DNA of 64,000 nt from Vibrio anguillarum (GTDB lineage: Bacteria; Pseudomonadota; Gammaproteobacteria; Enterobacterales; Vibrionaceae). Positions 39,033-48,507 of this stretch are shown here, piece after piece. The notes under the pieces were generated by a model, which did not search any database, was not told the origin of the DNA, and saw nothing but the letters and a program-made list of their open reading frames with translations. Position 1 is the stretch's first letter. Each line of letters begins with the position of its first letter. Where the stretch lies: positions 1 through 64,000 of the forward strand of contig NZ_JAHGUP010000017.1 in NCBI RefSeq assembly GCF_001989995.2, written 5' to 3'. Made by a program: the position numbers and the translations under genes.

Positions 39033-39436
39033 TTTAATTCTCCGCTTTACCGCTAAATTGCTAGTAATCACTGTACCTTCAATAATACTAAGCCATGTCA
39101 GCCCATTTTCACAGATTTGATAGTTTAGACGTTCAAATTTCCCGCGATTTCTTGATAAGCATCTATTTCACGAGCATTTATTTTCCTCAAAGTAGGATAC
39201 GCCATCCTATAAATTGGGTTACTAGCACCTAAGCAAGATCAACTTATGAAAAATATAGCGTTATTTTTAATACTATTTCTGTATTCGTATCTGCAAATTC
39301 TTGCACTTAATCACATTTATGAGCATTGGTGCTCCCTCAAAAGGAAAGTGGCTAAATTATGTGTCACGCACTTCTGAAATATTCGTAACCATGACCTAAA
39401 CTACGAATTATTAAGTAAATCAAGGCAGAGGTCGTT
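39033..39436. other. Intergenic region with one doubtful small ORF
   Basis: This 404-base AT-rich gap lies between the divergent DUF3802 and fructosamine kinase genes. Besides presumed promoters it holds only the weak small ORF at 39246-39377. No RNA structure or operator was recognised. Confidence 0.5.
39246..39377 (+). CDS. Possible 43-residue membrane peptide
   Basis: ATG at 39246 opens a 43-codon frame, MKNIALFLILFLYSYLQILA followed by a basic, cysteine-containing tail ending at TGA 39377. The N-terminal hydrophobic run could be a membrane anchor or signal sequence. No clear ribosome binding site is present, so it may be chance. Confidence 0.2.
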   Translation: MKNIALFLILFLYSYLQILALNHIYEHWCSLKRKVAKLCVTHF

Positions 39437-40303
39437 ATGTGGCAAACTCTCATTCAGCAGTTATCCGATACGCTCATGTTTGAATTTAACCCTGTTGAAA
39501 AAGAAAAAGTCAGCGGTGGTGACATTAGTGATTGCTACATGATCAGCGATGGCGAGCAACGCTATTTTGTTAAAGTGAACACACGAGACTTCTTAGCTAA
39601 GTTTGAGATTGAGGGTGAAAACCTACGTTCGCTTCGTGAAACGTCAACAGTACAGGTTCCCGAGCTAGTGATGATTGGAACCAGTAAAAATCATGCTTTC
39701 ATTGTTCTAAACTATCTACCAACCAAACCCCTAGATAACGCGACGAACAGCTATGAGTTCGGTGTACAACTGGCCAAACTGCATCAATGGGGAGAACAAA
39801 AAGAGTATGGGTTTGATGCAGACAATTATATTGGTTCCACTTTGCAGCCAAATCCGTGGGACAAAAAATGGGGTCGTTTTTTTGCAGAACAACGTATCGG
39901 CTGGCAATTGCAATTGTTGCGTGAAAAAGGAATTGAGTTGTTCAATATCAGCGAGTTGGTCGATGTTGTCCAATCTCGCTTAGCTAACCATAGCCCTCGC
40001 CCATCTCTGCTGCATGGAGATTTGTGGCACGGGAATGTGGCAAACTCTGTATTTGGTCCAATTTGCTACGATCCCGCCTGTTATTGGGGTGATCGTGAAT
40101 GCGATATCGCAATGACAGAGTTATTTGAAGGTTTTCAACCTGAGTTTTACCAAGGCTATGAGAGTATCTTACCTTTGAGTTTGGACTATGTGGAACGTAA
40201 GAATATTTATAACCTCTATCATGTCCTCAATCACTACAATCAATTTGGTGGCCACTATCTGGTCGAAGCGGAAAGTTTGATCAAGAAAATCCTCTCCTTT
40301 TAA
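39437..40303 (+). CDS. Fructosamine kinase family protein
   Basis: A 288-residue kinase-like fold protein of the fructosamine-3-kinase/YniA family. The conserved LLHGDLWHGNV (near 192-202) holds the catalytic aspartate and CYDPACYWGDRECDIAMTELF the metal-binding one. Family members phosphorylate glycated amines or ribulosamines and so remove sugar adducts from proteins; the exact substrate here is unknown. RBS AGAGG. A terminator follows. Confidence 0.88.
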   Translation: MWQTLIQQLSDTLMFEFNPVEKEKVSGGDISDCYMISDGEQRYFVKVNTRDFLAKFEIEGENLRSLRETSTVQVPELVMIGTSKNHAFIVLNYLPTKPLDNATNSYEFGVQLAKLHQWGEQKEYGFDADNYIGSTLQPNPWDKKWGRFFAEQRIGWQLQLLREKGIELFNISELVDVVQSRLANHSPRPSLLHGDLWHGNVANSVFGPICYDPACYWGDRECDIAMTELFEGFQPEFYQGYESILPLSLDYVERKNIYNLYHVLNHYNQFGGHYLVEAESLIKKILSF

Positions 40304-40328
40304 CGGTGTAAACAACCGAGCTGTATAG

Positions 40329-40369
40329 ACAACAAATGAGCCTTAATAAATGGCTCTTTTGTTGTTTTA
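40329..40369 (+). terminator. Terminator of the fructosamine kinase gene
   Basis: A 14-bp stem with one mismatch, ACAACAAATGAGCC (40329-40342) with GGCTCTTTTGTTGT (40352-40365), followed by TTTAT. Confidence 0.85.
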
Positions 40370-40460
40370 TGGGCCAATTCAAAGTTTGAACTTAATTTAC
40401 CGCTTAAAGGAACTTAGCGACTTAGTATTAAGGTATCTCCAAGGATGTAAGGAAAGAGAT

Positions 40461-40664
40461 ATGAAAAATTATACGGAAAGAATGGTCAACTGCCCTCACT
40501 GCGGTCATTCCATTCGGATCACCCTAGATGCATCAAATGGTAGCCAAGAGTTTTATGACGATTGCCCCGCCTGTTGCCATGCGATTCATCTCAATATGAT
40601 GGTCGATGAACGTTTAGACAAAATAGAGTTGTTTGTTGATGCCGATGATGAACAAATCTTTTAA
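40461..40664 (+). CDS. CPXCG motif small cysteine-rich protein
   Basis: A 67-residue protein starting MKNYTERMVNCPHCGHSIRI. Two cysteine pairs, C-P-H-C-G and C-P-A-C-C, form a probable zinc ribbon, and the acidic tail ends DADDEQIF. It fits the CPXCG motif-containing family common in gammaproteobacteria. GGAAAGAG precedes the ATG; the frame is open further upstream but lacks family sequence. Function unknown. Confidence 0.85.
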   Translation: MKNYTERMVNCPHCGHSIRITLDASNGSQEFYDDCPACCHAIHLNMMVDERLDKIELFVDADDEQIF

Positions 40665-40669
40665 AAAGT

Positions 40670-40693
40670 GAGCGCTTGGCAAGCGCTCTTCTT
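40670..40693 (+). terminator. Terminator of the CPXCG gene
   Basis: GAGCGCTT (40670-40677) pairs perfectly with AAGCGCTC (40681-40688) around a 3-base loop, followed by TTCTT. Confidence 0.7.
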
Positions 40694-40916
40694 AATGGTT
40701 ACGTGCAACACGCCAAGCCCTCCTATCTAGCCTAATCAAGCTTTGTCTGAAATAGATTTCACCGCATATAGCGCGACGAGCAACCTTCCCAATAAACATT
40801 AGGTAATTTCATCAGTTTTTCATGGAGCTTAGTGTGACATTTCTTTATCATCCATGCCTACGCGATAAGTTGATTATTGGTCGCGATTTTTGCTTGTCCT
40901 TCCTCTGGAGATATTT

Positions 40917-42287
40917 GTGCATCGTTATAAACAAGAAGCTTCAAATTTAATCAAATTGGCAACACCTGTGTTGATTGCCTCTATTGCTCAAACTGGAATG
41001 GGCTTTGTAGATACTGTCATGGCTGGTGGTGTGAGTGCGATTGATATGGCTGCGGTATCGATCGCGGCAAGTATTTGGCTACCTTCGATTCTGTTTGGTG
41101 TTGGGTTGTTAATGGCGTTGGTTCCCGTTGTGGCACAACTCAATGGTTCAGGGCGGCAAAAGAAAATTCCTTTTGAAATACAGCAAGGCGCAGCGCTAGC
41201 GTTGTTTGTCTCTATTCCCATTATTGGTGTTCTTTTTCAAACTCAATGGATTTTGGGGTGGATGGATATTGAGCCGTTGATGGCTGAAAAAACTAACGGG
41301 TACATGTACGCCGTGATGTTTGCCGTACCTTCTTATTTACTATTTCAAGCATTGCGCAGTTTCACGGATGGTATCTCACTGACGAAACCCGCTATGGTGA
41401 TTGGTTTCGCGGGCTTATTAGTTAACATTCCACTTAACTGGATTTTCGTATACGGAAAATTTGGCGCACCAGAGCTAGGCGGTGTGGGTTGTGGTGTGGC
41501 GACGGCAATTGTCTATTGGTTGATGTTTTTTATGCTGCTGTTTTATGTCGTCACTTCTAAACGCATGGCGCACATTAATATCTTTGGTGAATTCCATAAA
41601 CCACAATTGAAAGCGCAAATTCGCTTATTCAAGCTTGGTTTTCCTGTGGCGGCAGCGATATTTTTTGAAGTTACTCTATTTGCTGTGGTCGCATTGCTGG
41701 TCGCTCCACTCGGTTCATTGGTGGTGGCGGCTCACCAAGTCGCTTTGAATTTCTCATCATTAATTTTTATGTTACCGATGAGTATCGGTGCGGCAGTGAG
41801 CATCCGTGTTGGCCATAAGCTGGGCGAAAAAAATATTGAAGGGGCAACCATCGCTTCACAGGTTGGCTTGTTAGTCGGTTTATCTACTGCAATTATCACG
41901 GCGACGTTAACGGTTCTATTTCGTGAATATGTGGCTTTGCTTTATACGGAAAACCAAGCCGTTGTAGCCATGGCGATGCAGTTGCTTATTTTTGCGGCTA
42001 TTTATCAATGTATGGATGCGATTCAAGTCGTTGCAGCAGGAGCGCTACGTGGTTATAAAGACATGACGGCTATTTTTAATCGTACCTTTATCGCTTATTG
42101 GATGATTGGCTTGCCAACGGGCTATGTATTAGCAATGACAGATTTCATTGTCGAACCTATGGGTGCCAGTGGGTTCTGGATAGGATTTATCGTTGGCTTA
42201 TCTTCTGCTGCTTTAATGCTGGGTATCCGCTTACACTGGATGCATCAACAAGCCGATAGCGTGCAACTCGATTTTGCATCGAAATAA
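40917..42287 (+). CDS. norM: Multidrug efflux MATE transporter NorM
   Basis: Sodium- or proton-driven exporter of drugs such as fluoroquinolones. The 456-residue protein has 12 membrane segments and is very close to V. cholerae NorM throughout (HRYKQEASNLIKLATPVLIA, GMGFVDTVMAGGVSAIDMAA). The start is a GTG at 40917 with CTGGAG 6 bases upstream; an in-frame start at 40890 is possible but lacks such a site. Convergent with the DNA ligase. Confidence 0.95.
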   Translation: MHRYKQEASNLIKLATPVLIASIAQTGMGFVDTVMAGGVSAIDMAAVSIAASIWLPSILFGVGLLMALVPVVAQLNGSGRQKKIPFEIQQGAALALFVSIPIIGVLFQTQWILGWMDIEPLMAEKTNGYMYAVMFAVPSYLLFQALRSFTDGISLTKPAMVIGFAGLLVNIPLNWIFVYGKFGAPELGGVGCGVATAIVYWLMFFMLLFYVVTSKRMAHINIFGEFHKPQLKAQIRLFKLGFPVAAAIFFEVTLFAVVALLVAPLGSLVVAAHQVALNFSSLIFMLPMSIGAAVSIRVGHKLGEKNIEGATIASQVGLLVGLSTAIITATLTVLFREYVALLYTENQAVVAMAMQLLIFAAIYQCMDAIQVVAAGALRGYKDMTAIFNRTFIAYWMIGLPTGYVLAMTDFIVEPMGASGFWIGFIVGLSSAALMLGIRLHWMHQQADSVQLDFASK

Positions 42288-42337
42288 CAGCTTGATTCTC
42301 TGAATTTCAACGTGGCGAAAAGGCGTTGCGATGAAAT

Positions 42338-42366
42338 AATAAGGTCAGACATTGTCTGGCCTTATT
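42338..42366. terminator. Shared terminator between norM and the ligase gene
   Basis: AATAAGGTCAGAC (42338-42350) pairs with GTCTGGCCTTATT (42354-42366) over 13 positions with one G-T pair and a 3-base loop. It reaches the last base of the ligase stop codon and probably works in both directions. Confidence 0.8.
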
Positions 42367-43214
42367 TATATTGCTGGCCTTTCTCTCATAAAACGTGCAA
42401 ATCTTGGTTTTCCTTCTGCAGTGAGATCATTAAAACGAAAAGTAATAATGGATCCGATCTTTGGCGGATTATTTCTGATCTCATCAGAAAAACCGCTGCC
42501 GATATAGAACTCAACACCGTTTTCTAAGCGCACTAGCACTGATCCCATCATACCTTGATATTTGCCAGAACCCAGTTTATAACCAATGACCGTAGCTTCA
42601 GCATCTTGGTGTTTTTTAAGCTTAAGTAAATCGTTACTGCGGCCGGCTTGGTAATGGGCATTAATTTTTCGCAGCATCACCCCTTCACCCTGCCCATCAC
42701 TTACGTTGTCTAAATACCCAAGCAGCTCTTTTTCTGAGTGAATTGGTGAATGTTCAATATAGGTAATGTGCGGAGCATTCATGAGTGAGGATAAGTGGAT
42801 GAGATTGCGGTATCGCTTTTGGTAGTCACCGATCGCTTCGGGCATATCAAACAGCATAAAGCGGATGCTTTGCCACGCTTCATCGGTTGGTATGGTATCC
42901 AATACCGTTTGTTGAACGTGATGAAATTGACCTCGTCCAGCCCAAAGCTCTCCTTCTAATGCTTTATTAGGTAATGGTGCAGTAAACCAAGCAGGCGCAT
43001 TTATCTTATTACCATTACGCGTATGAAGATATTGTCCATTCCAGACGGCGCGAATTCCATCCAGTTTTTCACTTTTCCAGTACTCAGCAACATCAATGCC
43101 ATGTTGGTAACTATTGGCTGCTGTGACCGGAATAAACATCTGAGAGTTTTCCGTTGCAGTGACAGGAATTGTGTTCAATAAAGCGATGGAGAGTAGCGAT
43201 AGTTTCAGTTGCAT
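42366..43214 (-). CDS. Periplasmic ATP-dependent DNA ligase
   Basis: A 282-residue minimal ATP-dependent ligase. The nucleophile is K50 in motif I (SEKLDGIRAVW). Motif III-like RFMLFDMP, motif IV EGVMLRKIN and motif V LLKLKKHQDAEATVIGY follow, then a short OB domain ending FRFNDLT. The N-terminus MQLKLSLLSIALLNTIPVTA is a probable signal peptide, so it acts in the periplasm, as proposed for the Vibrio/Haemophilus type linked to DNA uptake. The housekeeping ligase of these bacteria is NAD-dependent. Confidence 0.93.
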   Translation of the reverse strand: MQLKLSLLSIALLNTIPVTATENSQMFIPVTAANSYQHGIDVAEYWKSEKLDGIRAVWNGQYLHTRNGNKINAPAWFTAPLPNKALEGELWAGRGQFHHVQQTVLDTIPTDEAWQSIRFMLFDMPEAIGDYQKRYRNLIHLSSLMNAPHITYIEHSPIHSEKELLGYLDNVSDGQGEGVMLRKINAHYQAGRSNDLLKLKKHQDAEATVIGYKLGSGKYQGMMGSVLVRLENGVEFYIGSGFSDEIRNNPPKIGSIITFRFNDLTAEGKPRFARFMRERPAI

Positions 43215-43383
43215 GCCATCAGGCTCGATCAATCAAAATGTGGTACATACTTAGCACGTGCCACTCATATGAAAACCATAAACAAGATAAATTGCGATGA
43301 AATTCATACTCAATCATCTCTAAAAAACAGCTTATTACATAGACAGTTACGACATGTAGATAGTGTTTTATCAGCCTTTAAAA

Positions 43384-43399
43384 CCTAAGCGTTTTTAGG
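43384..43399 (-). terminator. Terminator of the patatin gene
   Basis: CCTAA and TTAGG form a short stem on the minus strand followed by TTTT. The stem includes the gene's stop codon. Confidence 0.5.
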
Positions 43400-44234
43400 C
43401 TGCATGTGTGTATTCAAGCCACTCCAAATGATTTTGCCCTGCTTTTAAGCCCATGTCATAGCCTATGTTGAGCAAAGGTAACTTCATCGTCAATCTCTTT
43501 ACGGGAAACCCTTCAGGTGGCGCGATTACTCGAATGATGGCATCAGAAGGTGGGTTACGAATAAATTCAAGTGATTGGTTGTAATGTTTCGCACGAAATA
43601 GCATTGATTTAGCCATATTTGGATGGCGTGAAAAAAGTTTTTTCATCATCCACTTACTTTTAGGGGGCGACATGATATAGCTAAGTGGATGTGATAAAAC
43701 AACCGTAATATCTCGTGCTCCACGGCGATACGCTTCTTTAACAGGGATCGAGTCAGCAACCCCTCCATCAGTGTAGCAACCACCATGGAAACAAGGCGTG
43801 TGCTTATAAACTATCGGTAGCGCGGATGTTGCCTCAATGGCCGTGCTCAAGTTTTCTTGAGTCACTCGATAATAATCGACTTTACCCGTTTCGATATTGG
43901 TTGCAACGGCAAAGAAAGGGACTGAGTTAAACAGTTTGTCTTCATCAATCGGATAACGTCGGTTGGACTCATCAATTAGCCAACGCACATCGACGAGATT
44001 TCCCCCCTTAATAAAGCGAATTGGGTTAAAAAAAAGACGGTCGGTGGCAAGCTGAGTTACAACGTGATAACTGCGTCTCGGTTGCTGCGCAAGGTAGCCG
44101 ATTAAGTTTGAAGCTCCAGCTGAAACACCTAATACAAAATCAAATGGGTTATGCTGATGTTGTAAAAAACTATCCAAGACTCCACTGGCAAAAATGCCGC
44201 GCATCGCACCACCTTCAACCACTAACGCTTTCAT
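43395..44234 (-). CDS. Patatin-like phospholipase, YjjU type
   Basis: A 279-residue hydrolase with the oxyanion-hole sequence GGAMRGIF at 8-15, the nucleophile S38 in GVSAGAS and the dyad aspartate in TDGGVAD. The pattern matches E. coli YjjU. It is expected to cleave acyl esters of phospholipids in the cytoplasm or at the membrane. AGAGAG stands 7 bases before the ATG at 44234; 44237 is also possible. Confidence 0.88.
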   Translation of the reverse strand: MKALVVEGGAMRGIFASGVLDSFLQHQHNPFDFVLGVSAGASNLIGYLAQQPRRSYHVVTQLATDRLFFNPIRFIKGGNLVDVRWLIDESNRRYPIDEDKLFNSVPFFAVATNIETGKVDYYRVTQENLSTAIEATSALPIVYKHTPCFHGGCYTDGGVADSIPVKEAYRRGARDITVVLSHPLSYIMSPPKSKWMMKKLFSRHPNMAKSMLFRAKHYNQSLEFIRNPPSDAIIRVIAPPEGFPVKRLTMKLPLLNIGYDMGLKAGQNHLEWLEYTHAA

Positions 44235-44383
44235 CATGATTCTCTCTCTGTACTTCATCGTTAAACGTTATGGTACGGAAAAAATCAGAAAGACAATAAT
44301 AGGTTCTCTTTATCACTAAGATAGGCAAAACCGAACCAATGTCAGTCTTGATAATGACGATTCAAAAATCGTAAAAGGTCAGA

Positions 44384-44410
44384 CGCCTCATCATCGGGCC
44401 AGATGAGGCG
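44384..44410 (-). terminator. Hairpin at the end of the TonB2 operon
   Basis: CGCCTCATC (44384-44392) pairs perfectly with GATGAGGCG (44402-44410), directly after the TPR gene stop on the minus strand. The T-run beyond it is weak. Confidence 0.6.
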
Positions 44411-44416
44411 CTATGA

Positions 44417-45601
44417 TCAGATATTAGCAGTTTGCGCTTGCTGAACTTTTTGTAAACGAGAAAGGAATTTGATCCATCCTTTGGCATGGCTTGATGGATT
44501 TAGGTTTTCAGCTTGCTTGGCTTGGTATAGAGCATTATCGAGTTGATTGAGTTTGTACAGCGCATGAACTCGCGCTAACGCGACATCGGCTTTTTTCTCG
44601 CGCGTGGTGACTTTATCCAACGCCTGTAACGCTTCTTTAAATTGCCCTTGCTGGTTGTACAGCAGCGCCACTTGCCAATAATATTGCTCATCCTGTTCAG
44701 CTGCTTTTGTCCACGTTCTGATCGCGGCTTGCCACTCTTTGGCTTGCTGCCAGTAAGTGGCTTGCTCTTTCAGTAAAGTTAAGTCTTGATCAGCATCAGA
44801 TAATGTTTGCAGAACTTGCGCCGCACGTTCTGGAATGCCATTTTGCGCATACAACTGCGCGAGCAAGTGTTTATCCTTATCGGTTAATTCCACACCTTGT
44901 AATTTGGCTAACGCTAGACTGTTTAATGCTTGACGACGCTGATCTAAACGCAGATGTAAACCGACCAACTGTCGCCACCAACTGGCTTGGTCAGGCTCCA
45001 GCATGATCAGTTTTTCTAAAGTTGGAATGGCCGCCTTCCATTGTTCTAGCTGAAGCTGCGCACCTAATTTAAGTGACAGTGGGTTTTTAGTATTAAGTGG
45101 TGTCACGGTTTGGTATTTATCCAACGCATGCAGCACTTTTTTCCATTGTGCAATTTGGTAGTGGGTCTGTGCGATACGCAACCACAGATCGTCTACTTTT
45201 TGTGAAGGCGGAACGGATTTCAATAATTGGTAGTAGTGCGGTAACGCCTGTTCAAATTGTTGTTCATTAACATACAGATCAGCCAGCATACGTTCGGTGG
45301 TCCATGCCTGCTCATCTTGCAGCTCTCCACTCTCTACAGCGTACTTGATCTGTTTGATAGCCGCTTTGGGCTGACCACTTTGCCAATAAAACACACCAAG
45401 CATTCGGGCGACAAATGCTTTATCGTAAAGACGTGACGTTTCAACACTGCTCAGTACCTCAATGGCTTGAGTGAGGTTCTCTTCTAATGCAAATTGCTGT
45501 GCTTTTTGCACTTTCAGGACTGTTGTCGCACTTAATTCGCTCGCATTTAAAGAGAGCGAGCCGATAACAAGTGATAAGCCAATCAACATACGTTTCATCA
45601 T
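44417..45601 (-). CDS. TPR-repeat protein of the TonB2 operon
   Basis: A 394-residue protein with signal peptide (cleavage near LSLNASE) and about eight tetratricopeptide-type repeats through most of its length (for example LAQLYAQNGIPERAAQVLQ). Periplasmic location is expected. The start overlaps the tonB2 stop by 4 bases. Its role is unknown; context suggests it helps the TonB2 energy-transduction complex. Confidence 0.85.
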   Translation of the reverse strand: MMKRMLIGLSLVIGSLSLNASELSATTVLKVQKAQQFALEENLTQAIEVLSSVETSRLYDKAFVARMLGVFYWQSGQPKAAIKQIKYAVESGELQDEQAWTTERMLADLYVNEQQFEQALPHYYQLLKSVPPSQKVDDLWLRIAQTHYQIAQWKKVLHALDKYQTVTPLNTKNPLSLKLGAQLQLEQWKAAIPTLEKLIMLEPDQASWWRQLVGLHLRLDQRRQALNSLALAKLQGVELTDKDKHLLAQLYAQNGIPERAAQVLQTLSDADQDLTLLKEQATYWQQAKEWQAAIRTWTKAAEQDEQYYWQVALLYNQQGQFKEALQALDKVTTREKKADVALARVHALYKLNQLDNALYQAKQAENLNPSSHAKGWIKFLSRLQKVQQAQTANI

Positions 45602-46218
45602 TTGGCGATTTTAAACTCCACAGTCACGGTTTGTCCCGGCTGCTCAATGGCTTTACCGTCGACAATCTGAGGTTGATACTTCCATTTTTTCAGCGCTTGC
45701 ATCGCTTCACGCTCAAACATACGTTTAGGATTGGCATCGACGACATTGATGTCGACGGCTTTTCCTGTTGTATCAATGGTAAAGCTTAATGTAACGAAAC
45801 CTTCTACACCTCGCTTTAGGGCTCGGCTTGGATAAACAGGCTCGATACGATATAACGGCATTGCTTGCTGGTTTGAACCGAAATCACCAAAAGTTGGTGC
45901 GCTAATCGCCACCCCATTAAGCGCGGTATCCAAACCCAAAGCTGGTAAACTAGTGAGTGATGTAGCGGCCGTAGCGGTAGTTTTTGACTGTGTCACTTGT
46001 GCTTGCGGTGGCGGCTCAGGCAACTTTAAAGGTTCCGGAACGCTACGTTGGCGACGCTGTAAATCGTGTTCTTGTTCCATCATCACCATGTTAAATCGCA
46101 GTGCTTGAGTTGGTTTTACAGCGCGTTGGTTACCGTTATCCACCATCCACGCCATAAAACTGAACAACGCCAGCGAAATCGCTCCTGCAATTGGCAAAGC
46201 AAGCAGTAAACGTCCCAT
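45598..46218 (-). CDS. tonB2: TonB2 energy-transducing protein
   Basis: A 206-residue inner-membrane protein that carries energy to outer-membrane siderophore receptors. One N-terminal membrane segment (LLLALPIAGAISLALFSFMA), a short proline-rich stretch (EPLKLPEPPPQ) and a C-terminal TonB domain with YPSRALKRGVEGFV and ALKKWKYQP. It lacks the long Pro-Lys spacer of E. coli TonB, typical of TonB2. Start overlaps the exbD2 stop by one base. Confidence 0.93.
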   Translation of the reverse strand: MGRLLLALPIAGAISLALFSFMAWMVDNGNQRAVKPTQALRFNMVMMEQEHDLQRRQRSVPEPLKLPEPPPQAQVTQSKTTATAATSLTSLPALGLDTALNGVAISAPTFGDFGSNQQAMPLYRIEPVYPSRALKRGVEGFVTLSFTIDTTGKAVDINVVDANPKRMFEREAMQALKKWKYQPQIVDGKAIEQPGQTVTVEFKIAK

Positions 46219-46622
46219 TAACGCTTCTCCGCCGCCAATGCGATATTTTTCACTCCGGCCCCTTTGGCCGCATCCATCACTTTAACAACCGTACCGTTAT
46301 AAGCATGTTCATCCGCTTGAATCACTAACGCCGCATCTGGTTGTTCGAGTAGCAGATGTTCTAGGGTGGCCTCTACACGTTCAACATCAATCAAGCGTTT
46401 GTCGATGTAAATATCATTGGATGCATTGATAGCGACAAAAATACCCGCATCTTTCTGACTCACCGCGTGAGAAGCTTGAGGACGGTTAACCTCAACACCT
46501 GATTCACGAACAAATGAGCTGGTGACAATGAAAAAAATCAGCATGATAAAGACGATGTCGAGCATCGATGTTAAGTCTATCTGCGCCTCATCATTTCTTG
46601 GTTGGCGTCTGCCTAATCTCAT
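46218..46622 (-). CDS. exbD2: ExbD2, biopolymer transport protein
   Basis: A 134-residue protein with one membrane segment (about 21-38) holding the essential aspartate D22 in LTSMLDIVFIMLIFF, the counterpart of Asp25 in E. coli ExbD, and a periplasmic domain (DAALVIQADEHAYNGTVVKVMD). It forms the proton channel with ExbB2. It overlaps exbB2 by 4 bases. Confidence 0.94.
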   Translation of the reverse strand: MRLGRRQPRNDEAQIDLTSMLDIVFIMLIFFIVTSSFVRESGVEVNRPQASHAVSQKDAGIFVAINASNDIYIDKRLIDVERVEATLEHLLLEQPDAALVIQADEHAYNGTVVKVMDAAKGAGVKNIALAAEKR

Positions 46623-47167
46623 CGCAAACTCCTTAACGATTTTTCTAATTTTAATTCAAGTAGATGACACTTTTTTGCAAGACGAGCATGCACAAACATG
46701 CCCGCAAGGGCCGCAACCATTCCGGCCATTGTCGGTAATGTGGCCAATGAAATGCCAGATGCCATCAATTTAGGATCGCTACTGCCTTGATTTGCCATCA
46801 CATCAAACACAGAGATCATTCCGGTGACTGTGCCGAGCAGCCCTAACATTGGGCAAAGTGTGACGAGCAGTTTGATCATGTTAAGGTTGTGGCGCAGCAT
46901 CTGCTGTGCTTCACCAAGCCAACCTTCGCGAATCGCATGGGCATACCATGAATGATGTTCCGTGCGTTGATGCCATTGTTCTAACCACCCTTTTCGATAT
47001 TTAGGAAAGCTCAACACCACAAACAGTACGCGTTCGATGATCAACAACCAATAAAGCGCCACCACCCCAGCTAGCCACCATAAGACGATACCCCCTTGCT
47101 GCATAAACTGCTGCAAGGTTGTTAGCCAGTCATTGCTGAGCAGTGCGCTTGGCAATACGCTGTTCAT
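46619..47167 (-). CDS. exbB2: ExbB2, MotA/TolQ/ExbB proton-channel family
   Basis: A 182-residue inner-membrane protein with three segments and the family block MLGLLGTVTGMISVFDVMA near 123-141. The ATG at 47167 overlaps the ttpC stop by one base and has AGGA 9 bases upstream. It works with ExbD2 to use the proton gradient for TonB2. Confidence 0.94.
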   Translation of the reverse strand: MNSVLPSALLSNDWLTTLQQFMQQGGIVLWWLAGVVALYWLLIIERVLFVVLSFPKYRKGWLEQWHQRTEHHSWYAHAIREGWLGEAQQMLRHNLNMIKLLVTLCPMLGLLGTVTGMISVFDVMANQGSSDPKLMASGISLATLPTMAGMVAALAGMFVHARLAKKCHLLELKLEKSLRSLR

Positions 47168-48507
47168 TACGCCGCATTCCTCATTGAAGCTTGGCATTCT
47201 TGCTCTGCTTGCGCAGCAACGAGGCCAATCCCCTGTTTTTCTAAAATAGAGCGAATATTTTCGGCTTGAGAGCTTAAGATATTATGAGCTAATAATAGTG
47301 GAATCGCAGAGACTAAACCCAGAACGGTAGTCACCAAGGCCATTGAAATACCGCCCGCCATTACTTTTGGATCACCGTTACCAAATTGTGTGATCACTTG
47401 GAAGGTTTCAATCATGCCGGTCACCGTACCCAATAGCCCAAGCATCGGCGCAATCGCAGCTAATAACTTCAGCATCGATAAGCCTTTTTCCAAATGCGCT
47501 TGTTCATCGACCACCGCTTCCAGCAAGCGCAGCTCCAACGCTTCTACGCTGCGATTTTGCTCTTTGTTATAGACGCTGAGTACACGCCCCAATGGGTTAT
47601 TACCAATTTTCTGTACATCTTTAAGCTGCGCTTTGATCTTGTGGTGAGTCATCACCAATGCGAAGCCGCGATAGAAAGCGATGATTAAACCAATACCAAG
47701 CAGTACCAAAATGATGTTACCGACCGCACCACCCATTTGTAGCCGTTCGGCTAACGTTGGCGTAAGGGCTAGCTGTTCAAGCATGATGCCACGCGAAGGA
47801 TCGACCACTAAGCTTTCGATTTCTCCCGTATTTAGGCCAGAGAAAATAGGCCCATTGTCCGGTTGTTTCAAATAAGCGGTGGCGGCTTGTTTATCCCCGT
47901 TCCATTTGACATAACCTTGCTCTGTCACCAAACCAAAGGTTCCAATACGATAAGCGGCCACATTTTTCGTGACACCGTCACCATTGATAAATGCGATCTG
48001 AACGCGGCTTAGCTCACCACTGGCGATGATCTGTTCAACATAGCTGTGCCATAACCCCGTCAGCTGCGGCATCGAGGGTAAAGATTTTGCGGCGACAATT
48101 TCTTGTACCCGCGATGTATACTGATGGCGATCAACCGCAGTGATGGAAGATTCCAATTCACTGCTTAATGCTTTGGCATTTTGGCGTACCACACCAAACA
48201 GCTCTCCAAGGCTTCCTGTTTCTAAGCGAAGCTGCTCTTCTAAACGTGCTAGTCGGTTTTCATTATTACTGAATTGCGTGTTTAGCTTATCCGCTTGCGC
48301 TTGTAAATCTTGGCGCTGAGCTTCTAGCTCTGCTTTGGCGCGGCGTAGCTGCTGTTCGGTTTGTTTAAAATCCGCTTCGCGTTCGATATTGTGCTGCTGC
48401 TGCTGTTTGTTTTCCACTTTGGCGTTGCTGACTAATTCCGTAGAAGCAAAGCTGTTGAAAGCCAATAGTGTTAAACAGAGTGATGAGAGAGAGAAAACCA
48501 TCTTCAT
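47167..48507 (-). CDS. ttpC: TtpC, TonB2-complex ExbB-like protein
   Basis: A 446-residue protein: signal peptide (cleavage near FASTE), a long coiled coil (about 25-105, EREADFKQTEQQLRRAKAEL), a periplasmic domain, then a C-terminal ExbB/TolQ domain with MLGLLGTVTGMIETF. This is the TtpC layout, needed by TonB2 systems of V. cholerae and V. anguillarum for siderophore uptake. It overlaps the DUF3450 gene by 4 bases. Confidence 0.92.
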   Translation of the reverse strand: MKMVFSLSSLCLTLLAFNSFASTELVSNAKVENKQQQQHNIEREADFKQTEQQLRRAKAELEAQRQDLQAQADKLNTQFSNNENRLARLEEQLRLETGSLGELFGVVRQNAKALSSELESSITAVDRHQYTSRVQEIVAAKSLPSMPQLTGLWHSYVEQIIASGELSRVQIAFINGDGVTKNVAAYRIGTFGLVTEQGYVKWNGDKQAATAYLKQPDNGPIFSGLNTGEIESLVVDPSRGIMLEQLALTPTLAERLQMGGAVGNIILVLLGIGLIIAFYRGFALVMTHHKIKAQLKDVQKIGNNPLGRVLSVYNKEQNRSVEALELRLLEAVVDEQAHLEKGLSMLKLLAAIAPMLGLLGTVTGMIETFQVITQFGNGDPKVMAGGISMALVTTVLGLVSAIPLLLAHNILSSQAENIRSILEKQGIGLVAAQAEQECQASMRNAA

